Shown: positions 26,538-35,237 of the stretch, in pieces | Position numbering within the stretch: position 1 is the stretch's first letter | How the letters are laid out: each line of letters opens with the position of its first letter | Made by a program: the position numbers and the translations under genes | The notes under the pieces: model-generated | Seen by the model: only the letters and a program-made list of their open reading frames with translations | Databases searched by the model: none | Told to the model about the DNA's origin: nothing | From: Bradyrhizobium jicamae | GTDB lineage: Bacteria; Pseudomonadota; Alphaproteobacteria; Rhizobiales; Xanthobacteraceae | Length of the DNA: 64,000 nt | Direction of reading: 5' to 3' | Assembly (NCBI RefSeq): GCF_001440395.1 | Contig: NZ_LLXZ01000152.1 | Location: forward strand, 423 to 64,422

Positions 26538-28052
26538 TCAGGCAAGGGCGGAAAGATGGCGTAGCGCCCGCAGTTCCTTCGCCGCTGCTTGCATGAGCGG
26601 CCTTGCCTGTTCATCTTCGCGGCCAACGATGATGCCGGAAACATAGGCTCGGGCGCGCCTGTCTTGCGGTGGCGCCTTGAGCGCCGCTTCTGCGGCCATC
26701 TTTCGATCCGCAACGAAGTCGTTCAGCGAGCCCAGAGCATCCTGGATCTTCTTTGCATGTTTCGATAGAAGCGCGAGCGCCTTTCGATCACGTTTGCCGG
26801 GGAAGAGACTTTCGAAGAACTCTGCCGCGTACCTGATCTTCTTCATCCTGATCCGGAACTTGTGCCGCTCGGGCGCTGTCAACTCTTGCAGCTTTCCGGC
26901 GTCCTTTTGCGCCTTCCTGATGCGCCGATCCAGCAGCTTTGCGGCGAATTTGCCAAGTTCGCTGTTTGCGGCGTCCGTCCGTCCGTGCTGCGCCTCGATC
27001 CACTCGAGCACATCGACGAGTAGCGCGCGGCATCGCGGCGAATCCACGGCCCTCCTGGCCTGCTCGAGCGCTTCGGTGCGCTTTTCGGCGAACTGCCTGG
27101 CAATGGCCTTGCCGCCCCGGCGCGGGGTTATTTCGCGGGCGACCGGACCAATCTTCTCCTCCAGGAAGACGTCAAGCTCGCGCGCGCGGGCGAGTTCATT
27201 TGTCAGCCACCTGAGTTCTGTGTTGATCTCTTCGGCTTTCGTCTCAGGCAATGCCTTGGAAAACAGCGAAATGGCGGCGCGCAGGCGGCGCAAGCCTACG
27301 CGCATCTGATGCACGCCTTTCGGATCAAGGCTGCGGACAGCATCAGCGTTTCCCGAAAAATGGCGAAGGGCGGAGCGCGCAATGGTTTGGAAGCCCTCGA
27401 TGGCTGTCATTCGCTTCCCAAACTCGATTGGTTCGGCGAAAACAGCCTGAGCGCGCTTGCCCTTGACGAGATCATAGCCAAGGTCTGCCTTCGCTCTCAA
27501 ACAAAGCTCGGCCGCGAGCTTTCGCTCCAGCACCTTCGCGACGCGAAACAGGTCGCTTGCCGGACCGCTTTTCAATTCAAGTTCAATCTCCTCGATGCGG
27601 CCTGTGTGCCCGGCCGCGACGATCCTGCCGCGATCAATGGCAAGTTCCAGTTCGCTCCGTTTGGTGCGGACCGGCATGATGATGCGATGTACCGAGGTCT
27701 CGAAGATCGGCTTCAACTTGCGCCGCAGCTTGTTTGAGGCCAGCCGTTCAAGCGGCGTGCCGTCCGCCTCGTCAAGATCGGGAGTGCGACCTGCTATCTC
27801 GGTTTCCCACTCGCCACGGCCGAACCGCGCGCCAGACGTCTTCTTGATCGTTTGAACGTGCTTGCCGTCCGTTTGCCTCACCCGGAGCAGAAGTCCGCGC
27901 CGTTTCAGCTTGTGTTTTGGGGTGTCGAAGTAGGTCGACAGCAAGTCGCTCTCGGAGCGCTTGCCAATTTTGCAGCCGGGCACGGTCAATCTGGAGGAGG
28001 GCCCGAGATGGCGCTTGGGCATACGGAGCTTGATTTCGGTCTCAACGCCCAT
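26538..28052 (-). CDS. CYTH-CHAD domain protein (inorganic triphosphatase-like)
   Basis: Residues 1 to about 200 are a CYTH/triphosphate-tunnel domain starting with the ExExK-type motif (VETEIKLR) and continuing with basic strands (LLLRVRQTDGKHVQTIKK) and acidic ELELAIDRG. Residues about 215-500 are a CHAD helical domain rich in His, Arg and Lys (GVHQMRVGLRRLRAAISLF, HKFRIRMKKIRYAAEFF). CHAD domains bind polyphosphate and CYTH domains hydrolyse triphosphate. With PPK2 nearby, a role in polyphosphate or PPPi turnover is likely. Confidence 0.88.
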   Translation of the reverse strand: MGVETEIKLRMPKRHLGPSSRLTVPGCKIGKRSESDLLSTYFDTPKHKLKRRGLLLRVRQTDGKHVQTIKKTSGARFGRGEWETEIAGRTPDLDEADGTPLERLASNKLRRKLKPIFETSVHRIIMPVRTKRSELELAIDRGRIVAAGHTGRIEEIELELKSGPASDLFRVAKVLERKLAAELCLRAKADLGYDLVKGKRAQAVFAEPIEFGKRMTAIEGFQTIARSALRHFSGNADAVRSLDPKGVHQMRVGLRRLRAAISLFSKALPETKAEEINTELRWLTNELARARELDVFLEEKIGPVAREITPRRGGKAIARQFAEKRTEALEQARRAVDSPRCRALLVDVLEWIEAQHGRTDAANSELGKFAAKLLDRRIRKAQKDAGKLQELTAPERHKFRIRMKKIRYAAEFFESLFPGKRDRKALALLSKHAKKIQDALGSLNDFVADRKMAAEAALKAPPQDRRARAYVSGIIVGREDEQARPLMQAAAKELRALRHLSALA

Positions 28053-28261
28053 TGGCTGTTCGCTTCGAGCTATGGGCTGGTAACGCCGGAAAGTGCTTTC
28101 TGCTCCTGGGGCCGCTTCGCCGCCGTTAGGTCACCCATCCTGACCATCTTTTGGCATTGCGGCCGGCCATATTTCTCGTCTAGAACAACCCCGGAACGCC
28201 CCCGCGGCAACGGACCGTCAATGGTTTTGGCCGAGATTTGGGCGTCCACAAGGGTCTGGCA

Positions 28262-28384
28262 ATGCTGATTCGCAGCGAAAAGTCGGGAGTTTTGGGTGGA
28301 GCCGCCAAGGCTGCCCCCGCTCGTCCGGCTGCGTCCGCGCCCACCCTCCTTATTGGCGGGCTTCTGCTTCTTATCGGCCCCTGA
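28262..28384 (+). CDS. leucine-rich leader peptide of leuA
   Basis: A 40-codon ORF from ATG 28262 to TGA 28382-28384 ends TLLIGGLLLLIGP, with six Leu and two Ile codons in the last 13. Its stop lies inside the stem of a hairpin with a T-tract, 106 bases before leuA. This is the layout of ribosome-mediated attenuation. The ATG has only a weak GGGT upstream; an internal TTG (28292) could also be the start. Confidence 0.7.
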   Translation: MLIRSEKSGVLGGAAKAAPARPAASAPTLLIGGLLLLIGP

Positions 28385-28424
28385 GGGCCGTCTGGGCATT
28401 TGCGCCTGGGCACTCAGGGGTTTT
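28375..28424 (+). promoter_or_regulatory. leuA attenuator with two exclusive hairpins
   Basis: The terminator stem is CCCCTGAG (28378-28385) with CTCAGGGG (28413-28420), followed by TTTT. An alternative short hairpin, CGGCCC (28375-28380), loop CTGA, GGGCCG (28385-28390), uses the same bases and cannot coexist. Ribosome position on the Leu codons just upstream would decide which forms. Confidence 0.65.
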
Positions 28425-28489
28425 GAGCGAGATCACCAGACCCTTCAGCGCCACTTGAAGCGGCGCAAGACCCAAAGGAATACAGAACC

Positions 28490-30049
28490 ATGACCACCGC
28501 CAACAAGTCCGAGAAGGACCGCGTCATCATTTTTGACACCACGCTGCGTGACGGCGAACAGTGCCCTGGCGCGACCATGACCTACGAGGAAAAGCTCGAG
28601 GTCGCCGAGATGCTGGACGACATGGGCGTCGACGTCATCGAGGCCGGTTTCCCGATCACCTCGGAAGGCGATTTCCAGGCGGTCAGCGAGATCGCCCGCC
28701 GCTCCAAGAACGCCGTCATCGCCGGCCTGTCGCGCGCCCATCCGAAGGACATCGATCGCTGCGCCGAGGCGGTGAAGTTTGCCAAACGCGGCCGCGTCCA
28801 CACCGTGATCGCGACTTCGCCGCTGCACATGCGCGTCAAGCTGAACATGACGCCGGAGCAGGTGGTCGAGCTCTCGATCGCCAACGTCACCCGCGCCCGC
28901 AACCAGATCGACGACGTCGAATGGTCGGCGGAAGACGGCACCCGCAGCGAGATGGACTTCCTCTGCCGCATCGTCGAAGCCGTCATCAAGGCCGGCGCCA
29001 CCACGGTGAACATTCCCGATACCGTCGGCTACACGGTGCCGGAGGAGTACACCCACTTCATGCGTACGCTGATCGAGCGCGTGCCGAACTCCGACAAGGC
29101 GATCTTCTCCGTCCACTGCCATAACGACCTCGGCATGGCGGTGGCGAACTCGCTGGCCGGCATCGCCGGCGGCGCGCGCCAGGTCGAATGCACCGTCAAC
29201 GGTATCGGCGAGCGGGCCGGCAACGCCGCGCTCGAAGAGATCGTGATGGCGATCAACGTACGCAACGACAAATTCCCGTGGTGGAACAGGATCGACACCA
29301 CGCAACTGACGCGCGCCTCAAAACTGGTATCGGCGGCGACCTCGTTCCCGGTGCAGTACAACAAGGCGATCGTCGGCCGTAATGCCTTCGCGCATGAAAG
29401 CGGCATCCATCAGGACGGCGTGCTGAAGGACGCCTCGACCTACGAGATCATGCGGCCCGAAATGGTCGGCCTGAAGCAGTCCTCACTGGTGCTGGGCAAG
29501 CATTCCGGCCGTCATGCCTTCGTGCACAAGCTGGAAGAGATGGGCTACAAGCTCGGCCCGAACCAGCTGGAAGATGCATTCGCGCGGATGAAGGCGCTGG
29601 CCGACCGCAAGAAGGACATCTACGACGAGGACATCGAGGCGCTGGTCGATGAGGAAATGGCGGCCTCGCATGATCGCATCAAGCTGACCTCGCTGACGGT
29701 CATCGCCGGCACCCATGGTCCGCAGCGCGCCACCATGAAGCTCGACGTCGACGGCCAGATCAAGATCGAGGAAGCCGAAGGCAACGGCCCGGTCGACGCG
29801 GTCTTCAACTGCATCAAGGCACTGGTGCCGCACGAGGCCAAGCTGGAGCTGTATCAGGTCCACGCCGTCACCGAAGGCACCGATGCGCAGGCCGAAGTCT
29901 CGGTGCGTCTCTCGCATGAGGGTCGCTCCATGACGGCGCGCGCCGCGGACCCGGATACGCTGGTCGCCTCCGCAAAAGCCTATCTCGGCGCACTCAACAA
30001 GATCGTCATGAAGCGCCAGCGCGACATGCCGGCACAGGCGGCGGGCTGA
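28490..30049 (+). CDS. leuA: 2-isopropylmalate synthase
   Basis: LeuA joins acetyl-CoA to 2-ketoisovalerate, the first committed step of leucine synthesis. The 519-residue protein has the catalytic TIM barrel with FDTTLRDGEQCPG (Asp16, Arg20, Glu23), the metal His pair in SVHCHNDLGMAVANSL, the linker with AHESGIHQDGV, and a C-terminal regulatory domain (about 400-510) that binds leucine for feedback inhibition. Length and order match full-length LeuA. Start ATG at 28490. The leucine-rich leader ORF and attenuator lie upstream, and a strong terminator follows. Confidence 0.97.
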   Translation: MTTANKSEKDRVIIFDTTLRDGEQCPGATMTYEEKLEVAEMLDDMGVDVIEAGFPITSEGDFQAVSEIARRSKNAVIAGLSRAHPKDIDRCAEAVKFAKRGRVHTVIATSPLHMRVKLNMTPEQVVELSIANVTRARNQIDDVEWSAEDGTRSEMDFLCRIVEAVIKAGATTVNIPDTVGYTVPEEYTHFMRTLIERVPNSDKAIFSVHCHNDLGMAVANSLAGIAGGARQVECTVNGIGERAGNAALEEIVMAINVRNDKFPWWNRIDTTQLTRASKLVSAATSFPVQYNKAIVGRNAFAHESGIHQDGVLKDASTYEIMRPEMVGLKQSSLVLGKHSGRHAFVHKLEEMGYKLGPNQLEDAFARMKALADRKKDIYDEDIEALVDEEMAASHDRIKLTSLTVIAGTHGPQRATMKLDVDGQIKIEEAEGNGPVDAVFNCIKALVPHEAKLELYQVHAVTEGTDAQAEVSVRLSHEGRSMTARAADPDTLVASAKAYLGALNKIVMKRQRDMPAQAAG

Positions 30050-30077
30050 AACAATCCCGCTCGATCCCCGAGTAATG

Positions 30078-30110
30078 AAACACGGCGCTCTGAGCGCCGT
30101 GTTTTGTTTT
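30078..30110 (+). terminator. intrinsic terminator of leuA
   Basis: AAACACGGCGC and GCGCCGTGTTT pair across a TCTGA loop and are followed by TTGTTTT. It begins about 28 bases after the leuA stop. Confidence 0.88.
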
Positions 30111-30123
30111 GAGCGACGCGATT

Positions 30124-30217
30124 GTAGGGTGGGCAAAGGAGCGCCAGCGACGTGCCCACCATCCATCACCGTGCACGCTGCTCGATGGTGGGCACGCTTC
30201 GCTTTGCCCACCCTACG
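30124..30217. repeat. TAGGGTGGGCAAAG palindromic repeat, full copy
   Basis: GTAGGGTGGGCAAAG at the left and CTTTGCCCACCCTACG at the right, with inner GTGCCCACCATC and GATGGTGGGCAC. It is in the gap after the leuA terminator. Confidence 0.85.
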
Positions 30218-30235
30218 ATCCCTGCGAACTGATCT

Positions 30236-30480
30236 GCTTTCCGTGCAAGCGCATTTTCAACGCGCAACTGCGACAAGATATCCCGAAAAGAGCCGTTCTC
30301 CGGGAAGAGCACGAAGTAAGCCGTAAAGCCATTGCGCAGGGAAGGCCGGAGTGTTTCCGCCGAACCTGTATGCTCGTGTGCGCTTTTTGCCATGCGCAAT
30401 GGCACGCGAGACCGCGGGTGTGGCAAGCACCCGGTCTTCCCTGCGCCCTCTGAATGGAGGGGGCGGAAAGTTAAAAGCAA
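30236..30480. repeat. large structured dispersed element
   Basis: GCGCAGGGAAGGCCGG (30334-30349) and CCGGTCTTCCCTGCGC (30431-30446) are inverted copies with one mismatch. One reading frame of the reverse strand gives RNGFTAYFVLFPENG, a phrase I recall from spurious ORFs in many Bradyrhizobium genomes, which marks this as a repeated element rather than a gene. Recall was not checked against a database. Confidence 0.55.
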
Positions 30481-30526
30481 ACCTCGGGCGCAACGCGCCG
30501 CGAGAATGCGAAACTGTATCGACCGT

Positions 30527-30606
30527 CATTGCGAGGAGCGAAGCGACGAAGCAATCCATCTATCCCCGCGTTGAGGCGTGGATTGCTTCGCTCCGCTCGC
30601 AATGAC
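30527..30606. repeat. CGTCATTGCGAG inverted repeat
   Basis: CGTCATTGCGAGGAGCGAAG at the left and CTCCGCTCGCAATGACG at the right enclose GAAGCAATCCA and TGGATTGCTTC. It is the same family as the element at 3926-4034. The rest of 30607-30849 has no gene and should hold the dctP promoter. Confidence 0.8.
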
Positions 30607-30849
30607 GGGGAGGGACCTGAGGAGCCTTTCGTTACGGGGAAAGCAGACATGCCGAAGGTTTATTGGACGCGGCGTGCGCGCGTCCGGCACGATCCGCCTG
30701 AATCGGGAATTTTTTGCAACGCAGCAAACGGCGTCAACAGGCCCCTTCTAACGGGCAATGGCAATTCGGTCGGCTTGTCTATATTGGTGCATCTGGCATG
30801 CAAGCACCGGAGCCGCGTCGCGAGTTCCGGGACAATAACGGGAGGAAAC

Positions 30850-31851
30850 ATGCGCAAGCTGATTTTGGCCGCAGCATCGATCGCGGCGCTCGCTCTGGTC
30901 GGACCCGCTGCGGCGCAATCGCCGATCGTCATCAAGTTCAGCCACGTGGTGGCAACCAATACGCCGAAGGGGCTGGCGGCCGAGAAGTTCAAGGAACTGG
31001 CCGAGAAATACACCGAGGGCAAGGTCAAGGTCGAAGTCTATCCGAATTCGCAGCTCTACAAGGACAAGGAAGAGCTGGAAGCGCTGCAGCTCGGCGCGGT
31101 GCAGATGCTGGCGCCCTCGAACTCGAAGTTCGGCCCGATCGGGGTCAAGGAGTTCGAGGTCTTCGATCTGCCCTACATTCTTCCCGATCTGAAGACGCTG
31201 CGGAAAGTGACTGACGGTCCGCTCGGCGCCAGGCTCCTGAAGCTGCTCGAACCGAAGAGCATGATCGGTCTTGCCTATTGGGACAACGGCTTCAAGCAGA
31301 TGTCCGCCAACAGGAAGCTGGTGGCGCCTGCCGACTATCGTGGCCTGAAGTTCCGCATTCAGTCGTCGAAGGTGCTGGAAGCGCAGTTCCGCTCGCTCGG
31401 CGTGGTCCCGCAGGTGATGGCGTTCTCGGAAGTCTATCAGGCGCTGCAGACCGGCGTCGTCGACGGACAGGAGAACACCTGGTCGAACATCTATACCCAG
31501 AAGATGCACGAGGTGCAGAAGTACATCACCGAAACCAATCACGGCTACATCGGCTATGTCGTGGTCACCAACAAGAAGTTCTGGGATGGCCTGCCGGCGG
31601 ACGTCCGGGCCAATTGCGAGAAGGCCATGAAGGAAGCCACCGCCTACGGCAACGCCCAGTCGCAGAAGGAAAACGACGACGCGCTCGCCGACATCAAGAA
31701 GACGGGCAAGAGCGAGATCATCAAGCTCACGCCCGAGCAGGACGCCGCGATGCGCAAGGCGATGGAGCCCGTCTACAAGGATGTCGCCGGCCGCGTCGGC
31801 CAGCCGCTGATCGACGAGTTCCTGAAGGAGACGAGGGGCGCGACGAACTAG
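30850..31851 (+). CDS. dctP: TRAP transporter substrate-binding protein (DctP family)
   Basis: The 333-residue periplasmic protein has a signal peptide ending VGPAAAQ and the DctP signatures IKFSHVVATNTPKG, the carboxylate-binding Arg region GLKFRIQSSK, and TGVVDGQENTWSNIY. GGAGG lies just before the ATG at 30850; longer in-frame starts run through repeat DNA. It delivers an organic acid to the DctQ-DctM pair encoded downstream; C4-dicarboxylate or a 2-oxo acid are family options. Confidence 0.92.
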   Translation: MRKLILAAASIAALALVGPAAAQSPIVIKFSHVVATNTPKGLAAEKFKELAEKYTEGKVKVEVYPNSQLYKDKEELEALQLGAVQMLAPSNSKFGPIGVKEFEVFDLPYILPDLKTLRKVTDGPLGARLLKLLEPKSMIGLAYWDNGFKQMSANRKLVAPADYRGLKFRIQSSKVLEAQFRSLGVVPQVMAFSEVYQALQTGVVDGQENTWSNIYTQKMHEVQKYITETNHGYIGYVVVTNKKFWDGLPADVRANCEKAMKEATAYGNAQSQKENDDALADIKKTGKSEIIKLTPEQDAAMRKAMEPVYKDVAGRVGQPLIDEFLKETRGATN

Positions 31852-31864
31852 GTGAATGTTGATT

Positions 31865-31903
31865 GGGCTTCCGTGCCACGGCACGGAAGCCCTTCGCATT
31901 TTT
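31865..31903 (+). terminator. hairpin with T-tract between dctP and dctQ
   Basis: GGGCTTCCGTGCC and GGCACGGAAGCCC are perfect 13-base arms around a 2-base centre, followed 8 bases later by a short T run. It probably ends most dctP transcripts or protects their 3' end, giving more binding protein than membrane protein. Confidence 0.75.
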
Positions 31904-31946
31904 CGGGGCGAGCGGCGCGAGCCGCGCAGGATAGGGTAGGTGAGGG

Positions 31947-32555
31947 TTGTCAGAGGCCCAGCCTGAAGGGGGAACATTGATATTGCTTCGCATCCTCGAC
32001 CGGCTTGAGGAGATATTGATCGCGACGCTGATGGCGCTCGCAACCCTGCTGATCTTCCTCGCCGTGTGCCATCGCTATCTGCTCGGCATACCCGTCCTCT
32101 TCCCGATCCTGTTTCCGATCAACCTGTCTTGGGCGCAGGAGCTGTGCATCTACATGTTCGTGTGGGTGGCCAAGTTCGGCGCCGCCTATGGTGTGCGCAC
32201 GGGCATCCATGTCGGCGTCGACGTCGTGGTCAACCAGCTCAGGTCGCCCTGGCGTAACTATGTCGTGCTGTTCGGTTTGCTTTGTGGCGCCTTCTTCACC
32301 GTGGTGATCGGCACCATGGGCGCGAAGTTCGTCTACGGGCTCTACCATACCGACCAGGTGTCGCCCGACCTCGAGATTCCAAGCTGGTTCGTCTACCTCT
32401 GCATTCCGCTCGGCTCCTATCTGATGTGTTTCCGCTTCCTGCAGGTGGCATATCACTACTTCTTCACTGGTGAATTGCCGCATCACGACCACGCCCATGT
32501 CGAGGGCGTGGACGTCGACGAGCCCGGTGCGGGCGCTGCGGGGGTGACGCGATGA
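31947..32555 (+). CDS. dctQ: TRAP transporter small permease (DctQ family)
   Basis: The 202-residue protein starts at TTG (31947) and has four hydrophobic spans typical of DctQ (first span LIATLMALATLLIFLAVCHR; WAQELCIYMFVWVAKFGAA, which has the conserved Trp-Glu pair). The tail is rich in His and Asp. Its stop overlaps the DctM start by four bases. Confidence 0.85.
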   Translation: MSEAQPEGGTLILLRILDRLEEILIATLMALATLLIFLAVCHRYLLGIPVLFPILFPINLSWAQELCIYMFVWVAKFGAAYGVRTGIHVGVDVVVNQLRSPWRNYVVLFGLLCGAFFTVVIGTMGAKFVYGLYHTDQVSPDLEIPSWFVYLCIPLGSYLMCFRFLQVAYHYFFTGELPHHDHAHVEGVDVDEPGAGAAGVTR

Positions 32556-33877
32556 CCTCGGTTATCATCTTCGGCCTCCTGATCGCGCTGATGCTCACGG
32601 GCATGCCGATCTCGATCGCGCTCGGCCTCACGGTGCTCACGTTCATCTACACGATGACCAACGTGCCGACGGAATCGGTGGCGCTGAAGCTTTTCACCGG
32701 TATCGACAATTTCGAGATCATGGCGATCCCGTTCTTCATCCTCGCCGGCAACTTCCTCACCCATGGCGGCGTCGCGAGACGCATGATCGATTTCGCGAGA
32801 TCGATGATCGGCCACTGGTATGGCGGGCTGGGGCTTGCCGGCGTCTTGGCCTGCGCGCTGTTCGCCGCAGTGTCGGGCTCTTCGCCCGCTACCGTGATCG
32901 CGATCGGGTCGATCATGCTGCCCGCGATGGTGAAGCAGGGTTTCCCGAAACGCTTCGGCGCCGGCGTCATTACCACCTCGGGCGCACTCGGCATCCTGAT
33001 CCCGCCGTCGATCGTGATGGTAATCTATTGCGTGGCAACCGGCGGCAACATTGCGCTCGATCCGGCCGGCCAGCGCGTCTCCTCCGCGTCCGTCGGCCAG
33101 ATGTTCATCGCCGGCGTCATTCCCGGCCTGATGCTGGCGACGCTGCTCGGCCTGACCACCTTCTACCGCGCATGGCGCAACGATTATCCGAGGCTGCCGA
33201 AGGCGAGCTGGGGCGAACGCATTACTGCGTTCCGCAAATGCGTATGGGGCCTGCTGCTGATCCTGATCGTGCTCGGCGGCATCTATGCCGGAGTCTTCAC
33301 GCCGACCGAGGCCGCGGCGATCAGCGCCGTCTATGCTTTCGTGATCGCCGTGTTCGTCTATCGCGACATGACGCTGCGGGATGTGCCGAAGGTGCTGCTC
33401 GGCTCGGCCAACATGAGTGCGATGATCCTCTACATCATCACCAACGCGGTGCTGTTCTCCTTCTTGATGGCGAACGAGAACATTCCGCAGCAGATCGCCA
33501 ACTGGATCACCTCGATCGGCGTCGGCTGGATCGTGTTCCTGCTCGTCGTCAACGTGCTGCTGCTGATCGCCGGCAACTTCATGGAGCCGTCCTCGATCGT
33601 GCTGATCATGGCGCCGATCCTGTTTCCGGTGGCGGTTAAGCTCGGCATCCATCCGGTGCATCTCGGCATCCTGATGGTGGTCAACATGGAGGTCGGCATG
33701 TGCCATCCGCCGGTCGGGCTGAACCTCTATGTTGCGTCCGGCATCGCCAAGATGGGTATCACGGAGCTTACGATCGCGGTGTGGCCGTGGCTTCTGACCA
33801 TGCTGATCTTCCTCGGCATCGTCACCTATGTGCCGGAGATCTCGCTGTGGCTGCCGCGAATGCTCGGCATGCTCTAG
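32552..33877 (+). CDS. dctM: TRAP transporter large permease (DctM family)
   Basis: The 441-residue protein has about 12 spans with DctM motifs: MAIPFFILAGNFLTHGGVAR, ALFAAVSGSSPATVIAIGS, GILIPPSIVMVIY and MCHPPVGLNLYV. It is the Na+-coupled transport subunit working with DctQ and DctP. Start overlaps the DctQ stop (ATGA). No clear terminator follows within the 130-base gap to the Spy-like gene. Confidence 0.92.
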   Translation: MTSVIIFGLLIALMLTGMPISIALGLTVLTFIYTMTNVPTESVALKLFTGIDNFEIMAIPFFILAGNFLTHGGVARRMIDFARSMIGHWYGGLGLAGVLACALFAAVSGSSPATVIAIGSIMLPAMVKQGFPKRFGAGVITTSGALGILIPPSIVMVIYCVATGGNIALDPAGQRVSSASVGQMFIAGVIPGLMLATLLGLTTFYRAWRNDYPRLPKASWGERITAFRKCVWGLLLILIVLGGIYAGVFTPTEAAAISAVYAFVIAVFVYRDMTLRDVPKVLLGSANMSAMILYIITNAVLFSFLMANENIPQQIANWITSIGVGWIVFLLVVNVLLLIAGNFMEPSSIVLIMAPILFPVAVKLGIHPVHLGILMVVNMEVGMCHPPVGLNLYVASGIAKMGITELTIAVWPWLLTMLIFLGIVTYVPEISLWLPRMLGML

Positions 33878-34009
33878 CCATGCCGCATTGCACCGGGTCA
33901 AACGGAGGGTGGATTACATCTTGGTAAGGGAAGCCTCTCTTGCCAATCCTTAAGTTGAACACGGCCCGGGGCCGGCTCATCTTCAGGCAACCTTTCACAG
34001 GAGGTTCGC

Positions 34010-34588
34010 ATGAGGAAGTTCGCCATCGCAGCGGTTGCGGTTCTCGCCATCGCCGGCTCCACCGCCGTCTACGCCCAGCACCGCCATTGGGGCTATGGCC
34101 ATATGCGGATGAGCCCGGAGGACCGGGCGGCTTTTGCGGACGCGCGGATTGCCGCCGTTCATGCCGGCCTCAAACTCTCGGCCGAGCAGGAAAAGCTGTG
34201 GCCGCCGGTCGAGGCCGCGGTCAAGGAGTTCGCCAAGCTCAGGATCGATCGCGCCAATGCGCGGATGAATGCGTCTCGGGACGATTCCAGCCAGCAGAAG
34301 CCGGACGATCCGGTCGCCCGGCTGCGTGACCGGGCCGAGACCATGGCGGCCTCGGCGGCGGCCATGAAGAAGATCGCGGATGCGGCCGATCCGCTCTACA
34401 AGACGCTGGATGACAGCCAGAAGCGCCGGCTTGCCATCCTGACCCGGATGGACCGGTTCGGGAGCCGGGAAGGCTGGCGCCACCACCGGTTCGAGCGCGA
34501 AATGGGCCGGGATCGCGACTTTGACCGGCATCGCAACCGCTATGAGCGGGATGGCAGCCCGGACCGCGGCGGCCCCGAACGGCTCTGA
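34010..34588 (+). CDS. Spy/CpxP-like periplasmic protein
   Basis: The 192-residue protein has a signal peptide ending TAVYAQ. The mature part is helical and highly charged with the LTxxQ-type motif twice (LKLSAEQEKLW, YKTLDDSQKRRL). The last 45 residues are rich in Arg, Asp, His and Gly. GGAGG lies before the ATG at 34010. Relatives act as envelope-stress chaperones; here the His/Asp-rich tail could also bind metals. Confidence 0.78.
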   Translation: MRKFAIAAVAVLAIAGSTAVYAQHRHWGYGHMRMSPEDRAAFADARIAAVHAGLKLSAEQEKLWPPVEAAVKEFAKLRIDRANARMNASRDDSSQQKPDDPVARLRDRAETMAASAAAMKKIADAADPLYKTLDDSQKRRLAILTRMDRFGSREGWRHHRFEREMGRDRDFDRHRNRYERDGSPDRGGPERL

Positions 34589-34625
34589 TGCGCCCCTGAT
34601 CGGCCCCGGGTCCCGACATCGGCAG

Positions 34626-34650
34626 AAGCCGCTGATATCCAGCGGCTTTT
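34626..34650 (+). terminator. intrinsic terminator of the Spy-like gene
   Basis: AAGCCGCTG and CAGCGGCTT pair across ATATC and are followed by TT. It lies 38 bases after the stop and 116 bases before tRNA-Lys. Confidence 0.8.
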
Positions 34651-34765
34651 CGCCATTTCGGAAAGCCACCAAAGCCCGGGAAAACTTCACCCGGCTTGCT
34701 GGACATCGCGGGATCGCTTTGCTAAACGACGCCCCTCGCAAGGGTTTTCCGGACCTAAAGCGTCC

Positions 34766-34841
<76 letters not shown>

Positions 34842-35237
34842 ATCCTTTCGAAGACTTAGGGCATTTTCGGATCAGAACGGGCTTTTCAGTTGGGAGGACG
34901 GCTTGATCGTTCTGAACTTCTGAGCGCTTCTCCTTCGTTTCTGTACGTTCGCCATGAAGTGCAGCGCTCAGGTCAATTGGTGCAGATCGATTGCGAGCTC
35001 GTCGTAGATTGGGATACTAAGGCGCGCAGATAGGACAGTCCGACGGGCGCAGCTCGCCCGGAACCACAACCGGAATGTTCGGGTAGGGGGTTCGAGTTGC
35101 TCCCCTGCTACCAAACAGATGATTCTGCACGCCTGCTTACGATTTCGTGCGCTCGACGGTGGCGATCGAGCTGGCCCGTACTTGTGACAGATTTCGATAC
35201 CAGACCGCGATTGCAGAGTTCTGACGGATGGAAGCCG
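34842..35237. other. 396-base gap, left end of cassette 1
   Basis: No gene is supported here. At 35081-35113 a segment GGGGGTTCGAGTTGCTCC followed by CCTGCTACCA looks like a degraded tRNA 3' end; a similar GGGGGTACGAGTCGCTCC occurs at 41644. The rest shows no structure I can name. Confidence 0.5.

Noticed and set aside
28070..28399. Antisense ORF upstream of leuA
   Set aside because: Low-complexity charged sequence opposite the leader peptide, no ribosome site, no family resemblance.
30529..30849. N-terminal extension of the TRAP binding protein
   Set aside because: It is translated repeat DNA; a strong ribosome site and a signal peptide begin at 30850.
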